Source: Halogranum gelatinilyticum
Lineage (GTDB): Archaea > Halobacteriota > Halobacteria > Halobacteriales > Haloferacaceae
Reading direction: 5' to 3'
NCBI RefSeq assembly: GCF_900103715.1
Contig: NZ_FNHL01000003.1
Location: 186,001 to 250,000 of the forward strand
Length of the DNA stretch: 64,000 nt
Under the pieces are notes generated by a model. That model was not told where the DNA came from. It was given only the letters and a program-made list of their open reading frames with translations, and ran no database searches. Within the stretch, counting starts at the first letter, position 1; each line of letters opens with the position of its first letter. A program made the position numbers and the translations under genes. Below are positions 1 to 8,872 of the stretch, in pieces.

Positions 1-503
1 GCGACACGCTCGGCGTCGGCGAGGTGGAACTGACTGCCGTCTCCCTGCCCGGCCACACGACAGAGATGACGGGCTTCCGGGTCGGCGACCTGCTCCTCGC
101 GGGCGACAGCGTCTTCCTCGACAGCGTCGCCCGGCCGGACCTCGAAGTCGGCGACGACGGCGCGAGCGAGATGGCGCGGACGCTCTACGGGACGCTCCAC
201 GAGCGGCTGTTCGCGTTCCCCGCCGAGACGCGCGTCGTTCCGGGACACGTCGGCGACCGGACGAAGCCCGACGACGCGGGACGGTACGTCGCGACGCTGG
301 GCGACCTCCGCGACCGACTCGACGTTCTCACGCTGGACGAAGACGCCTTCGTCGAGCGGATTCTCGAAAATATGCCCCCACAGCCAGCGAACTACGAGAC
401 CATCATCGAGACGAACCTCGGCCGCCGCGAGACCGACGACGCGGAGGCGTTCGAACTCGAACTCGGCCCGAACAACTGCGCGGCGACGGGAACGGCTGAC
501 TGA
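1..503 (+). CDS. MBL-fold metallo-hydrolase, C-terminal part (5' end outside window)
   Basis: The reading frame is open from base 3, so the gene begins upstream and only its last 166 residues are seen. LPGHTTEMTGF followed by LLLAGDSVFLDSVARPDLE is the second half of a metallo-beta-lactamase fold: the His of PGHT and the Asp of GDSVF are metal ligands, and VVPGHVGD carries the last one. SVARPDLE is typical of the glyoxalase-II/persulfide-dioxygenase branch. The tail beyond about residue 110 (FVERILENMPPQPANYETI) also fits that branch. The substrate cannot be told without the N-terminal half, which may carry a rhodanese domain. Confidence 0.8.
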   Translation, partial: DTLGVGEVELTAVSLPGHTTEMTGFRVGDLLLAGDSVFLDSVARPDLEVGDDGASEMARTLYGTLHERLFAFPAETRVVPGHVGDRTKPDDAGRYVATLGDLRDRLDVLTLDEDAFVERILENMPPQPANYETIIETNLGRRETDDAEAFELELGPNNCAATGTAD

Positions 504-507
504 GTCC

Positions 508-960
508 TTATACCACGAACTGTCCTTCGAACCGCTCTTGGGCGAGTTCGTACGCCTCGTCGACGAGCGCGGAGAGGCTGTCGACCGTCGCCTCCGAAGG
601 TCTGAGGACGCAGACCCACGAGGCCCAGGCGTACGTCGGATGCGGGAGCAGGCTGTCGAGGAGATCGTAGTCGTGGCCGGTCTCACAGAGCTCGCCAGCG
701 GCGGGGCGTGGCGGCTGCTCGCCGAACAGCGAGCGGTACGTCTCGGGGCGAATCTCGAAGTTCACACGGTAGATGCCGTCGCGGTCCAGCTCGGAGGCGG
801 AGTCGGTCCCGCTGTCGTAGTCCTTGACGGTCAGAAAGTAGGTGCCACGGGCGAGTTTGTTGTCGGGGTTGTAGAACAGCCCCTGTTCGCCCCACGCCGA
901 GGTCATCACGACGTTGTCGTACTTGTCGAGCGTCGTCGTGAGCAGCCTGTCGGCGTTCAT
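508..960 (-). CDS. DUF6194-like small protein
   Basis: A 150-residue soluble protein of unknown function. TTTLDKYDNVVMTSAWGEQGLFYNP near the start and YFLTVKDYDSGTDSASELDR further on resemble the DUF6194 family as I recall it; HPTYAWASWVCVLRP near the end may form a conserved core. I chose the ATG at 960 because the upstream extension overlaps the ferredoxin gene in another frame. It lies 47 bases downstream of that ferredoxin on the same strand, so the two could be cotranscribed. Convergent with the MBL-fold gene, four bases away. Confidence 0.6.
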   Translation of the reverse strand: MNADRLLTTTLDKYDNVVMTSAWGEQGLFYNPDNKLARGTYFLTVKDYDSGTDSASELDRDGIYRVNFEIRPETYRSLFGEQPPRPAAGELCETGHDYDLLDSLLPHPTYAWASWVCVLRPSEATVDSLSALVDEAYELAQERFEGQFVV

Positions 961-1007
961 AGCATCGTATGGGGGCGGGCGGGCAAAGGGGTTTCTGCGA
1001 TGCGGAT

Positions 1008-1334
1008 TCAGTCGTCGTCGGCCGCGGGAGCCTCGGTCGCGGCGTCGTTCTCGATGCTCGGGGGATACTTCCCGCGGTCGAGTTTCAGGTCCGACTGCGG
1101 TCGGGCCATGCAGGTCAGTGCGTACGCCTCGCGCTCCTCGTCGGTGAAGCCGCGCGCGGCCGGCTGGGTGACCTCGCCTTCGATGATCTCGGCCGAACAC
1201 GCCAGACACATCCCGACGCGACAGGAGTACTCCTGCGCGATTCCCTCCTCTATGCAGGCCTTCAGGATGGTCTGCTTGTCGGACACCTGGATGGTCTCAC
1301 CGGTGCCGACGAACTCGACGGTGTACTCGGTCAT
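1008..1334 (-). CDS. [2Fe-2S] plant-type ferredoxin
   Basis: A 108-residue soluble electron carrier. Cys38, Cys43, Cys46 (CRVGMCLAC, the CX4CX2C pattern) and Cys75 (LTCMARP) are the four ligands of a plant/adrenodoxin-type [2Fe-2S] cluster. It is shorter than the main 128-residue halophilic ferredoxin and lacks its large acidic N-terminal insertion, so it is probably a specialised ferredoxin with an unknown partner. An acidic tail (NDAATEAPAADDD) fits life in high salt. I chose the ATG at 1334, which gives MTEYTVEF; a longer frame to 1361 adds a poor leader. Confidence 0.9.
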   Translation of the reverse strand: MTEYTVEFVGTGETIQVSDKQTILKACIEEGIAQEYSCRVGMCLACSAEIIEGEVTQPAARGFTDEEREAYALTCMARPQSDLKLDRGKYPPSIENDAATEAPAADDD

Positions 1335-1445
1335 ACCCGCGGCTACGGATGACCCCGGCAAAACTCTTTATGCGCAATTCTGTCGGCGGGCCGTGGTCGG
1401 TACGGCAGCAAAACCCTGACATAGCCACTCGCCCAACGCTCCGGT

Positions 1446-1904
1446 ATGTCAAACTGGACCGACAGCATCGTCGGCGACCGCATGACGGTCGACCGCGAGT
1501 TCAACGACCGCATCCAATCCTCGGAGTTCACCGGCCAGGAGTGGGGGCTCATCATGACGGCGACGGAGTTCGAGATCGAGAACGCCGACGACCCCGAGGC
1601 GGCCCGCATCGTCTCCGACACGGAGAAACTGCCGCAGATCATGCCCGAGTTGGAGAACATCCGCTCGCAGATGGGCGCGATGGGTGGCGCGACCGGCGGG
1701 TCGTCCGGTGGAAGCAGCGGCGGTGGCGGGCTCTTCGGCTCCATCAAGAAGGCCTTCGGTCTCGGTGGCGGCGGCTCGGGCGGCGGCGACGACGAACGGC
1801 TCCGCGCGGCCGAACGGCTCACACAGGAGTACGCCGACGAACTGCAACAACATCTCGAAACGAAAGGCAAGTGGGAGCAGGTCCGGATCGCGTACCAGGA
1901 GTAG
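1446..1904 (+). CDS. DUF5799-like haloarchaeal protein
   Basis: 152 residues, unknown function. The N-terminal 75 residues form a conserved acidic helical domain (MTVDREFNDRIQSSEFT, QEWGLIMTATEFEIE). They are joined through a Gly/Ser-rich linker (residues about 77-115, GGSSGGSSGGGGLFGSIKKAF and GGGGSGGG) to a C-terminal helix (ERLTQEYADELQQHL). The order helix bundle, Gly linker, helix recalls the DUF5799 family, known to me only from haloarchaea. The short amphipathic LFGSIKKAFGL inside the linker might touch membrane. It has its own start after a 111-base divergent gap with the ferredoxin gene. Confidence 0.6.
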   Translation: MSNWTDSIVGDRMTVDREFNDRIQSSEFTGQEWGLIMTATEFEIENADDPEAARIVSDTEKLPQIMPELENIRSQMGAMGGATGGSSGGSSGGGGLFGSIKKAFGLGGGGSGGGDDERLRAAERLTQEYADELQQHLETKGKWEQVRIAYQE

Positions 1905-1974
1905 GTCGCGGCCGCGAGGCAGTGGAGTCGGGCCCATCGACTGACGGGCTAGCAGCGGACCGTGAGGTGATCGG

Positions 1975-2124
1975 TCAGATCTCGTCGCCGGTGCGGAACA
2001 GCGTCAGCTCCTCGGCTTCGTAGATGTTGATGAGTTCGGTGACGATCTCGTCGTAGTCCTCGTCCTCTTCTCGGAGGCTATCCAGACGGGCAACTGTCTC
2101 CGCTGTGAGTTCCACCTGTGGCAT
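1975..2124 (-). CDS. 49-residue DUF7557-like protein (putative small regulator)
   Basis: A very short acidic protein: MPQVELTAETVARLDSLREE at the start, then YDEIVTELINIYEAEELTLF. The VELTAETVARLDSL start looks like the beta-strand plus helix A of a ribbon-helix-helix protein, and YDEIVTELI like its second helix, so DNA binding or an antitoxin-like role is possible. Very similar 49-60 residue proteins are widespread in haloarchaea in my memory (DUF7557). There is no toxin gene beside it. Start is the ATG at 2124, stop TGA at 1975-1977. Confidence 0.7.
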   Translation of the reverse strand: MPQVELTAETVARLDSLREEDEDYDEIVTELINIYEAEELTLFRTGDEI

Positions 2125-2207
2125 AGGTCGTAGTTCGTCAGCGAGAACCTTAATCCCACGCCCGTCTCGGGGAGACGGCCGACGGCAGCGACGGGAGTCT
2201 GCGGCCG

Positions 2208-2489
2208 TCAGTCGCTTCGCAGTTCCGCTTCCGGGGTCGTCAAGACGGCTTCGAGCGCGTCGAGTGCTTCCTCAGCGTCCGGACCCTCCGCGACGAGGCG
2301 GACGTCCTCGCCGTTACGGACGTTGAGACTGTTCACGCCGATCATGCTGTCGGCGGCGACGACGTCGTCGGAGTCGGCTCTCGACAGCCGGAGGTCGGCG
2401 TCGAACCGCTTTGCGGTCTCGACGAAGACGTCCGCCGGTCGCGCGTGGAGGCCAGCCTCCGTCGCGACGGTCACGACGCGCTCGGTCAT
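2208..2489 (-). CDS. HPr-family phosphocarrier protein
   Basis: 93 residues. GLHARPAD at 13-20 holds the active-site His15 that accepts phosphate from enzyme I of the PEP phosphotransferase system, and ADSMIGVNSLNV holds Ser48 at the regulatory-serine position. The end (PDAEEALDALEAVL) is the usual HPr C-terminal helix. No enzyme I or EII component lies beside it. A second HPr (42579-42848) sits next to dhaKLM, so this copy may serve another sugar system or a regulatory role. A 25-residue upstream ORF ends in an ATGA overlap with its start (see findings). Confidence 0.9.
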   Translation of the reverse strand: MTERVVTVATEAGLHARPADVFVETAKRFDADLRLSRADSDDVVAADSMIGVNSLNVRNGEDVRLVAEGPDAEEALDALEAVLTTPEAELRSD

Positions 2490-2615
2490 CGCTCCCTCCC
2501 CGTCGAAGGCTCGGTTCGGAGCCGTCGTCTGGGGCCGTAGTGTCGGTCACAGTTGCCTGCCATGTGTGTCGTGACCACACGGGGCGCGGGTACGTAAGTT
2601 GTCGGGTCATCTCGC

Positions 2616-3821
2616 TCAGACCTGCGAGACGTACGCCGATTCGGTCGCGTACTCCTCGGGTATCTCGCCGACGTCCCAGCCACTGCCCGTCGTCTCGACG
2701 TAGTAGTACCGCCTGTCCTCGTACTCGTAGTACGTCCCCGGCAGGTCGTCGCCGTAGACGCCGACCGCCATGTGGCCCGGCAAGAGGAGCAGGACGGTGT
2801 CGTAGTTGAACGAGTCCGACTGCAAGAGCGAGGCGAGCATGACGGCCGTATCCTCGCAGTCGCCGCCGCCCTCCACGAGCGTCTCGACCATGTGTTTCGT
2901 GTAGTCGTCGTAGCCCGTCCCGACGTCGTCGGGGACGTACGGTAGGTTCTGGACGAAGTCGATGAGGAAGTCCACTTTCGATCGGGGGGTCCGAAAGCCG
3001 TTGGCCGCCGCCTCGGCCGCGAGGATGGCACCGAAGGCGTCGGCGGTACCGTCGGCCATCGCGTCGGTGACGTACTGGCTGCGTCGCTTGCGCGCGGCGT
3101 ACTTCTCGCGGACGTACGCCGACTTGTACGCGACGAACGAGACGCGCCAGTCCTCGCGGTCGGTCCATCCGGTGAAGGAGAGCAGGTAGACGCCCTCTGC
3201 CGACTTGCGGACGTAGCCGTCCTGCGCGAACGAGTCGTGGCTGTGCTCGTGGTCGTACCTGACAAGTTCGCCGTCGGCGACAACGAAGGGGTCGGTCTCG
3301 CACAGTTTCTCGCTGTCGCCGGGACCAATCGTCTGAGGAGTGCGGTCGGCGCGGACGACGTAGGCCTGCAGAAACAGCGGCTCCGCGGGAACCGTCTCGA
3401 CGTCGAGCGCGACGGTCACCGGCTGGTCGCGCTCGGCCACGTCGTCGACGGCCGTCCGGCCCTCCGCGAGCGTCACCGGGTCGCGCTCCGGGACGGGATA
3501 CGTCGAGAGGACGACCCAGACCTGTGCACCGTTCGGGTAGTCGTAGTCCTGGAGTGCGGCGTAGGTCTGGACCGTCGCCGACCGGAGGCTGTACCGGACG
3601 AAGTGGTCGGTCGTCCCGACGAGTCCGTCGGTGACGGCAGCGAGTTCGGTCGGGGGCGCGGGGACCCGTCGCTCGCCGCCGGTCCACGATTCGACGGCCG
3701 AGCGCGCTCTGGGGAGCGGCCGACCGTCGCCGCTCACGGGAGGACTACCGAGACAGCCGGACAGCGTTCCGAGTCCGAGACCGGCGAGCGTGCTCAGCAC
3801 CGCTCTCCGTCGGATATCCAT
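2616..3821 (-). CDS. transglutaminase-like domain lipoprotein
   Basis: 401 residues. RRRAVLSTLAGLGLGTLSGC is a twin-arginine-type signal with a lipobox ending in Cys23, so the protein is probably exported folded and lipid-anchored outside the cell. The C-terminal part holds a papain-like transglutaminase core: Cys322 in GGGDCEDTAVMLASLL, His350 in LPGHMAVGV and Glu376 in YYYVETT form a plausible Cys-His-acid triad. In prokaryotes such domains usually act as cysteine peptidases rather than crosslinkers. Residues 60-250 are a beta-rich region that I do not recognise. Monocistronic by context. Confidence 0.8.
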   Translation of the reverse strand: MDIRRRAVLSTLAGLGLGTLSGCLGSPPVSGDGRPLPRARSAVESWTGGERRVPAPPTELAAVTDGLVGTTDHFVRYSLRSATVQTYAALQDYDYPNGAQVWVVLSTYPVPERDPVTLAEGRTAVDDVAERDQPVTVALDVETVPAEPLFLQAYVVRADRTPQTIGPGDSEKLCETDPFVVADGELVRYDHEHSHDSFAQDGYVRKSAEGVYLLSFTGWTDREDWRVSFVAYKSAYVREKYAARKRRSQYVTDAMADGTADAFGAILAAEAAANGFRTPRSKVDFLIDFVQNLPYVPDDVGTGYDDYTKHMVETLVEGGGDCEDTAVMLASLLQSDSFNYDTVLLLLPGHMAVGVYGDDLPGTYYEYEDRRYYYVETTGSGWDVGEIPEEYATESAYVSQV

Positions 3822-3912
3822 CGAAGATAGTACACTGTCGGAGAGGATAAACCACGCTGTCAGCTGTGTCGCGTCCGCACACGTCGAGGGAAAAGACCGT
3901 CCGTTGGCTGAC

Positions 3913-4890
3913 TCAGTCGAGCCGTGCGACGATCGCTTCGGTCACGTCCTCGGTCGAAGCGTCGCCGCCGAGGTCCGGCGTCCGCGGGCCGTCCGCGAGG
4001 ACGGACTCGACCGCGTCGCGGACCGCGTCGGCCTCGGACTCGTAGCCGAGATAGTCCAGCAGCATCGCCGCGGAGAGAACCGTCGCCGACGGGTTGGCGA
4101 CGCCCTCGCCCGCGATGTCCGGCGCGGTGCCGTGGACCGGCTCGAACAGCGCGCGGTCGGGACCGATGTTGGCCGACGGGAGTAGTCCAAGACCGCCCAC
4201 CAGACCGGCCGCGAGGTCCGAGAGCACGTCGCCCGCGAGGTTCGGGCAGACGATGGTGTCGAACTGCGTCGGGTCGAGACAGACCTTCGTCGCGAAGGCG
4301 TCCATCAGGACCTCCTCGGTCTCGACGCCGCGCTCGTCGGCGACGGAGACGACAGCGTCACGGAACCGACCGTCGGTCTCGCGCATCACGTTCGCCTTGT
4401 GAGCCACTTGGAACGAGCCGCCCTCGCCACCGACGTAGTCGCAGGCGAACTCGGCCAGCCGCTCGGAGGCCGAGGTGGTGACGACGCGCGTCAGCGTCGA
4501 GAGGTCGTCGGAGAGACGGTCCTCGTGACCCGAGTAGACGCCTTCGGTGTTCTCCCGGAGGAAGACGAGGTCCGTCTCGGGACGGAGCGCGTCGACGCCG
4601 GGGTAGGCCTTCGCGGGCCGGACGTTGACGAACGAGTCGACGGCCGTCCGGAGCGGCAGGATGACGTCTGCCGCCGTCTCGCCAGCGGCTCCGAACAGCG
4701 TCGCGTCCGCGTTGGCGACGAGGTCGTAGGTCTCCTGCGGGAGTGCCTCGCCCGTCGCTTCCTTCGTGGCGTCGCCCGCGTCGGCTTCGACGTACTCGAA
4801 GTCGCCGACGGCATCCAGTACCTTCTGGGCGGCCGGGATGACCTCTTGGCCGATGCCATCGCCGGGGATGACGACGATCTCCTCAGTCAT
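3913..4890 (-). CDS. leuB: 3-isopropylmalate dehydrogenase
   Basis: 325 residues, the usual length of archaeal LeuB. It oxidises and decarboxylates 3-isopropylmalate to 2-oxoisocaproate with NAD, the last committed leucine step. [18 protein letters not shown] is the N-terminal nucleotide region, [14 protein letters not shown] the substrate and metal region, [19 protein letters not shown] and [19 protein letters not shown] the conserved C-terminal isocitrate/isopropylmalate dehydrogenase signatures. It is the last gene of the block and overlaps leuD by 8 bases. Isocitrate dehydrogenase is excluded by size and by the operon. Confidence 0.95.
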   Translation of the reverse strand: MTEEIVVIPGDGIGQEVIPAAQKVLDAVGDFEYVEADAGDATKEATGEALPQETYDLVANADATLFGAAGETAADVILPLRTAVDSFVNVRPAKAYPGVDALRPETDLVFLRENTEGVYSGHEDRLSDDLSTLTRVVTTSASERLAEFACDYVGGEGGSFQVAHKANVMRETDGRFRDAVVSVADERGVETEEVLMDAFATKVCLDPTQFDTIVCPNLAGDVLSDLAAGLVGGLGLLPSANIGPDRALFEPVHGTAPDIAGEGVANPSATVLSAAMLLDYLGYESEADAVRDAVESVLADGPRTPDLGGDASTEDVTEAIVARLD

Positions 4891-5503
4891 CGAGACTCAC
4901 GTAGGGGAGCGATTCGGCCTTGTCGCGGACGGCCTGTGCGTTCGACTTCATCAGTGCGGTGGTGTCCCAGACGCCGTCGACGAGTGCCTTCCGCTGGGCC
5001 TCGTCGACGTTCACGTCGACGGTGGTGTCGCCGTAGGTGACGGTCTCGGCCTCGACGTCGACGTCGATGTCGCCGTCGGGGTTCTCGTCGACCCACGCCT
5101 GAATCGCTTCGACCGTCTCCTGGTCGGCGGTGACGGTCGGGATGCCGAGCGCGAGACAGTTGCCTGCGAAAATCTCGGCGAAGGACTCGCCGATGAACGC
5201 GTCGATACCCCAGCGCATCAGTGCCTGTGGGGCGTGTTCCCGCGAGGAGCCGCAGCCGAAGTTGCTGTTGACGACCATCACGGAGGCGTCCTTGAACCGG
5301 TCTTCGTTCATCGGATGGTCCTTCGGCGTGTCGTCGTCGTCGAAGCGCACGTCGAAGAACGAAAACTGGCCGAGACCGTCGAAGGTGACGACCTTCATGA
5401 ACCGCGCCGGGATGATCTGGTCCGTGTCGATGTCGTTGCCACGGATGGGCACACCCGTGCCGGAGACGTAGTCGACTTCGGGGATCTCCTGTTCGTCGCT
5501 CAT
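4883..5503 (-). CDS. leuD: 3-isopropylmalate dehydratase small subunit
   Basis: 206 residues. Swivelling subunit of isopropylmalate isomerase, which with LeuC converts 2- to 3-isopropylmalate. [18 protein letters not shown] and [18 protein letters not shown] are the LeuD/aconitase domain-4 signatures, the second holding the substrate-binding Ser-Arg. The C-terminal 70 residues ([22 protein letters not shown] onward) are an extension relative to the 160-residue archaeal LeuD and look more like the longer bacterial form. It overlaps leuC by 4 bases and leuB by 8, implying translational coupling. Confidence 0.95.
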   Translation of the reverse strand: MSDEQEIPEVDYVSGTGVPIRGNDIDTDQIIPARFMKVVTFDGLGQFSFFDVRFDDDDTPKDHPMNEDRFKDASVMVVNSNFGCGSSREHAPQALMRWGIDAFIGESFAEIFAGNCLALGIPTVTADQETVEAIQAWVDENPDGDIDVDVEAETVTYGDTTVDVNVDEAQRKALVDGVWDTTALMKSNAQAVRDKAESLPYVSLDD

Positions 5504-6921
5504 GCGACGTTCACCTCCTTCAGTTCGCGTACATCAGTCACGTGGCCCTTGATGGCGGCGGCGGCGACCATCCGCGGGTTCATCAGGACGGTGCGGCCGT
5601 CTTTCGACCCCTGCCGCCCGATGAAGTTGCGGTTCGACGAGGAGGCACACGCCTCGTCGCCTTCGAGCTGGTCCTCGTTCATGCCGAGACACATCGAACA
5701 GCCGGCGTTGCGCCACGTGAAGCCAGCTTCCTCGAAGATGTCCTTGAGACCCTCTTCTTCAGCCTGCTTCTGGACGCGCTGGCTGCCGGGGACGACCATC
5801 GCACGGACGCCCTCTGCGACCTGCCGGCCCTTGACGAGCTTCGCGGCACGGCGCAGGTCGGCGAGTCGCGCGTTCGTACAGGAGCCGAGGAAGGCGACGT
5901 CGATCTCGTAGCCCTCCATCGTCTCGCCGGGCGTGACGCGCATGTGTTTCTGCGCGCGCCGGGCGGTGTCCTGCTTATCGGCGGGCAGGTCTTCGGGGGC
6001 CGGGATGGGCTGGGTGATGCCGACGCCCTGTCCGGGCGTGGTCCCCCAGGTGACGACCGGCTCCAGCTCGTTGCCGTCGATGGTGACGACGTCGTCGTAC
6101 TCGGCGTCCTCGTCGGATCGGATGGACTCCCAGTAGGGCTTCAGACGCTCGAACTTCTCGGGGTCGTCTTTGAACTCGTCGGTCTCGGCGAGCCACTCGT
6201 AGGTGGTCTCATCGGGGTTGACGTAGCCCGCACGAGCACCGCCCTCGATGGACATATTGCAGATGCTCATGCGACCTTCCATGTCGAGGCTCTCGATGGC
6301 CTCGCCGGCGTACTCGTAGACGTAGCCGACACCGCCGTCGGTGCCAAGCCGGCGGATGATTTCGAGGATGACATCCTTGGCTTCGACGCCGTCACCGAGT
6401 TCGCCGGTGACCTCGATCTTCCGCACCTTCTGCTTCTCGAAGGCGAGACAGCCGGTCGCGAGTACGTCGCGAATCTGGCTGGTCCCGATCCCGAACGCCA
6501 GCGCGCCGAACGCGCCGTGTGTCGAGGTGTGGCTGTCACCACAGACGATGGTCTTGCCGGGCTGGGTGATGCCCTGCTCTGGACCGATGACGTGGACGAT
6601 ACCCTGGTTTCCGGAGGTGGGGTCCGAGAACTGGATGCCCGCCTCGCGGACGTTCTCTTCCAGTTCGGCCATCATCTCCTCGGCGGCGTCGTCGCCGTAG
6701 GGGCGCGACTGGTCCGCCGTCGGGACGATGTGGTCGACCGTCGCGTGCGTCAGTTCGGGGTAGGCGACCTCCATGTCGCGCTCCCGAAGCATCCCGAACG
6801 CCTGCGGACTCGTGACCTCGTGGATGAGATGCAGCCCGATGAACAGCTGCGTCTGGCCCGTCGGCAGTTCGGTGACGGTGTGTTCGTCCCACACCTTGTC
6901 GTAGAGCGTTCCCTCACTCAT
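5500..6921 (-). CDS. leuC: 3-isopropylmalate dehydratase large subunit
   Basis: 473 residues, bacterial-type length. An aconitase-family protein carrying the [4Fe-4S] cluster. [16 protein letters not shown] holds one cluster Cys and [11 protein letters not shown] the other two; [20 protein letters not shown] is the conserved active-site segment. The ATG at 6921 ([16 protein letters not shown]) matches the family start; an in-frame ATG at 6972 would run deep into the preceding gene. Its start overlaps the upstream 78-residue protein by 8 bases and its stop overlaps leuD by 4. Confidence 0.96.
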   Translation of the reverse strand: MSEGTLYDKVWDEHTVTELPTGQTQLFIGLHLIHEVTSPQAFGMLRERDMEVAYPELTHATVDHIVPTADQSRPYGDDAAEEMMAELEENVREAGIQFSDPTSGNQGIVHVIGPEQGITQPGKTIVCGDSHTSTHGAFGALAFGIGTSQIRDVLATGCLAFEKQKVRKIEVTGELGDGVEAKDVILEIIRRLGTDGGVGYVYEYAGEAIESLDMEGRMSICNMSIEGGARAGYVNPDETTYEWLAETDEFKDDPEKFERLKPYWESIRSDEDAEYDDVVTIDGNELEPVVTWGTTPGQGVGITQPIPAPEDLPADKQDTARRAQKHMRVTPGETMEGYEIDVAFLGSCTNARLADLRRAAKLVKGRQVAEGVRAMVVPGSQRVQKQAEEEGLKDIFEEAGFTWRNAGCSMCLGMNEDQLEGDEACASSSNRNFIGRQGSKDGRTVLMNPRMVAAAAIKGHVTDVRELKEVNVA

Positions 6922-7150
6922 CGACGTCGTCCTCCGCGTCGGATACGCCGCGCTCCCACACTTCGTTGGCACCGTCGCCGTGCGGCGGCGTGTGGTCGAT
7001 GTCTTTCATCTCTTGCTCCTGCTCGGACTCGGTCGCGCCCCCGTCGGCGACGGCTGGGCCACGAGTGTACACGGTCGTGAACGTCTCGCCCGTGTACGGG
7101 TTCGTGTGGCTGATGTCTTTCATCGCCTGTCGGTCGTCTCGCTCTGTCAT
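6914..7150 (-). CDS. 78-residue protein with two MKDI repeats inside the ilv-leu operon
   Basis: A small, very acidic protein wedged between ilvC and leuC. Its ATG overlaps the ilvC stop (4 bases) and its end overlaps the leuC start (8 bases), so it is translated with them. It contains an imperfect repeat: [15 protein letters not shown] with VYTRG (residues 10-31) and [12 protein letters not shown] with VWERG (48-68), joined by a Gly/Ala/Glu linker. No signal peptide, membrane segment or known fold. I recall similar small ORFs at this place in other haloarchaeal genomes, so it is probably a real accessory of branched-chain synthesis; its function is unknown. Confidence 0.75.
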   Translation of the reverse strand: MTERDDRQAMKDISHTNPYTGETFTTVYTRGPAVADGGATESEQEQEMKDIDHTPPHGDGANEVWERGVSDAEDDVDE

Positions 7151-8184
7151 GCTTTCATCTCGGCTTTCTCGTCTTTCTCGTCCTCTTCGGACCACGCGAA
7201 CAGGCTGCGCAGGCGCGCGCCGACCTCCTCGATCTCGTGGTTCTTCTCGGCCTCGTAGAGCTGGTGGTACTGCGGACGACCCGCCTGGTTCTCGACGATC
7301 CACTGGCGGGCGAACGTGCCGTCCTGCACCTCTTCGAGCACCTGCTCCATGTTCTCGCGAGCGTGCTCGTCGACGATGCGCGGGCCACGCGTCATGCCAC
7401 CGTACTCGGCGGTGTCCGAGACGGAGTGGTACATCGCGCCGATGCCGCCCTCGTACATCAGGTCGACGATGAGCTTCATCTCGTTGAGGCACTCGAAGTA
7501 CGCCATCTCCTGACTGTATCCGGCGTCGACGAGCGTCTCGTAGCCCTGCTTGATCAGTTCGGCGATGCCGCCACAGAGGACGGCCTGCTCGCCGAACAGG
7601 TCGGTCTCGGTCTCCTCGCGGAAGGTCGTCTCGACGACGCCCGCGCGGGTGCAGCCGAGTGCCTTCGCGTAGGCGAGAGCCTGCGCTTTCGCATCGCCCG
7701 TCGTGTCCTGATACACGGCCAGGAGTGCAGGCGTCCCGGAGTTCTCGACGTAGTTGCGACGGAGGATGTGCCCCGGCGTCTTCGGGGCGATCATCGTCAC
7801 GTCGACGTCTTCCGGCGGCTCGATCTGGTTGTAGTGGATGTTGAAGCCGTGGGCGAACTGGAGCGTGTCACCGGGTTCCAGTTCGTCCTCGATGGCCTCG
7901 AAGACGGCCGGCTGGACCGTGTCGGGCACGAGGATGCTCACGATGTCACCCTCGGCTGCCGCGTCGTCCGGGGTGGCGACACGGAGGCCCGCCTCTTCGG
8001 CGTCGTCCCACGACGAGGAGTCCTCACGCAGGCCGACGACGACGTCGACGCCGCTCTCGTGGAGGTTCAGCGCGTGGGCGTGGCCCTGGCTCCCGTAGCC
8101 GAGTACCGCGACCGTCTTGTCCGTGATGTGCGTTGCGTCAGCGTCGTCGTCGTAGTAGACTTCAGTGGTAAATTCGTCAGTCAT
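7147..8184 (-). CDS. ilvC: ketol-acid reductoisomerase (NADP-dependent, class I)
   Basis: 345 residues, class I length. It isomerises and reduces acetolactate or acetohydroxybutyrate to the dihydroxy acid. [19 protein letters not shown] is the Rossmann loop, [20 protein letters not shown] the substrate and NADPH region, and the C-terminal knotted domain has the metal residues in [17 protein letters not shown] and the conserved [13 protein letters not shown]. The ATG at 8184 ([20 protein letters not shown]) fits family starts. It overlaps ilvN by 8 bases upstream and the small repeat protein by 4 downstream. Confidence 0.96.
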   Translation of the reverse strand: MTDEFTTEVYYDDDADATHITDKTVAVLGYGSQGHAHALNLHESGVDVVVGLREDSSSWDDAEEAGLRVATPDDAAAEGDIVSILVPDTVQPAVFEAIEDELEPGDTLQFAHGFNIHYNQIEPPEDVDVTMIAPKTPGHILRRNYVENSGTPALLAVYQDTTGDAKAQALAYAKALGCTRAGVVETTFREETETDLFGEQAVLCGGIAELIKQGYETLVDAGYSQEMAYFECLNEMKLIVDLMYEGGIGAMYHSVSDTAEYGGMTRGPRIVDEHARENMEQVLEEVQDGTFARQWIVENQAGRPQYHQLYEAEKNHEIEEVGARLRSLFAWSEEDEKDEKAEMKA

Positions 8185-8872
8185 CGTAGTTTGGTGTCTG
8201 CGTGGAATCGTCTGCGTGTTGGTCGTGGTCGTCGCTGTGGCGGTATTCGCTCGACGCGCCGGGCGACTCGCCCGGCGTCGTCGGCGTGTCGCCACGCGCG
8301 AGTGCCGTCTGGCCCGTCCGGGCGATCTCGATGATGCCGAACTGCCGGAAGGCGTCGATGGCGTCGTCGATCTTCTGCTGGTCGCCGGTGATCTGGACCG
8401 TGATGGTCCGCGGCCCGGCGTCCAGCGTCTGGCCCTCGTACATCTGCGTGATGGCGTGGACCTTGTCCGGTTCGTCGCCCTCGACTTTCAGCAAGACGAG
8501 TTCGGCGCGAACCGCGTCGTTACCCAGTTCGCCGACCGCGATGGCCGGCGTGAGCTTCAGGAGCTGCTTTTTGATCTGGTCGATGCCCGCTTCGGTCTCC
8601 TCGACGACGAGCGTGATGCGGGCGTGGCCCTCGACCGTCGTCGGGCCGACGGTCAGGCTCTCGATGTTGAACTGTCGGCGGCTGAACAGCCCCGAGACCC
8701 GCGCGAGGACGCCCGGCTCGTGTTCGACGAGTGCCGAGACGACCGCGCTTCGAGGCTCCTGTTCTGCCTCCGCTTCGGGGTCGATACGTTCGCCGTGGGA
8801 ATTGCGGCGTCCCTCCGGATGGGGTCGTTCCTCCGGAGTCGGACCCGCCAGTCCCTTTTGATTCTGTGTCAT
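8177..8872 (-). CDS. ilvN: acetolactate synthase small (regulatory) subunit
   Basis: 231 residues, longer than the usual 160-170. The ACT domain starts near residue 45 ([23 protein letters not shown] then [11 protein letters not shown]) and is followed by the small-subunit C-terminal domain ([20 protein letters not shown]). ACT domains of IlvN bind valine and give feedback inhibition of IlvB. The extra length is a 40-residue polar N-terminus and a His/Asp-rich tail ([14 protein letters not shown]), the latter possibly a metal or salt adaptation. It overlaps ilvB by 4 bases and ilvC by 8. Confidence 0.93.
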   Translation of the reverse strand: MTQNQKGLAGPTPEERPHPEGRRNSHGERIDPEAEAEQEPRSAVVSALVEHEPGVLARVSGLFSRRQFNIESLTVGPTTVEGHARITLVVEETEAGIDQIKKQLLKLTPAIAVGELGNDAVRAELVLLKVEGDEPDKVHAITQMYEGQTLDAGPRTITVQITGDQQKIDDAIDAFRQFGIIEIARTGQTALARGDTPTTPGESPGASSEYRHSDDHDQHADDSTQTPNYDD

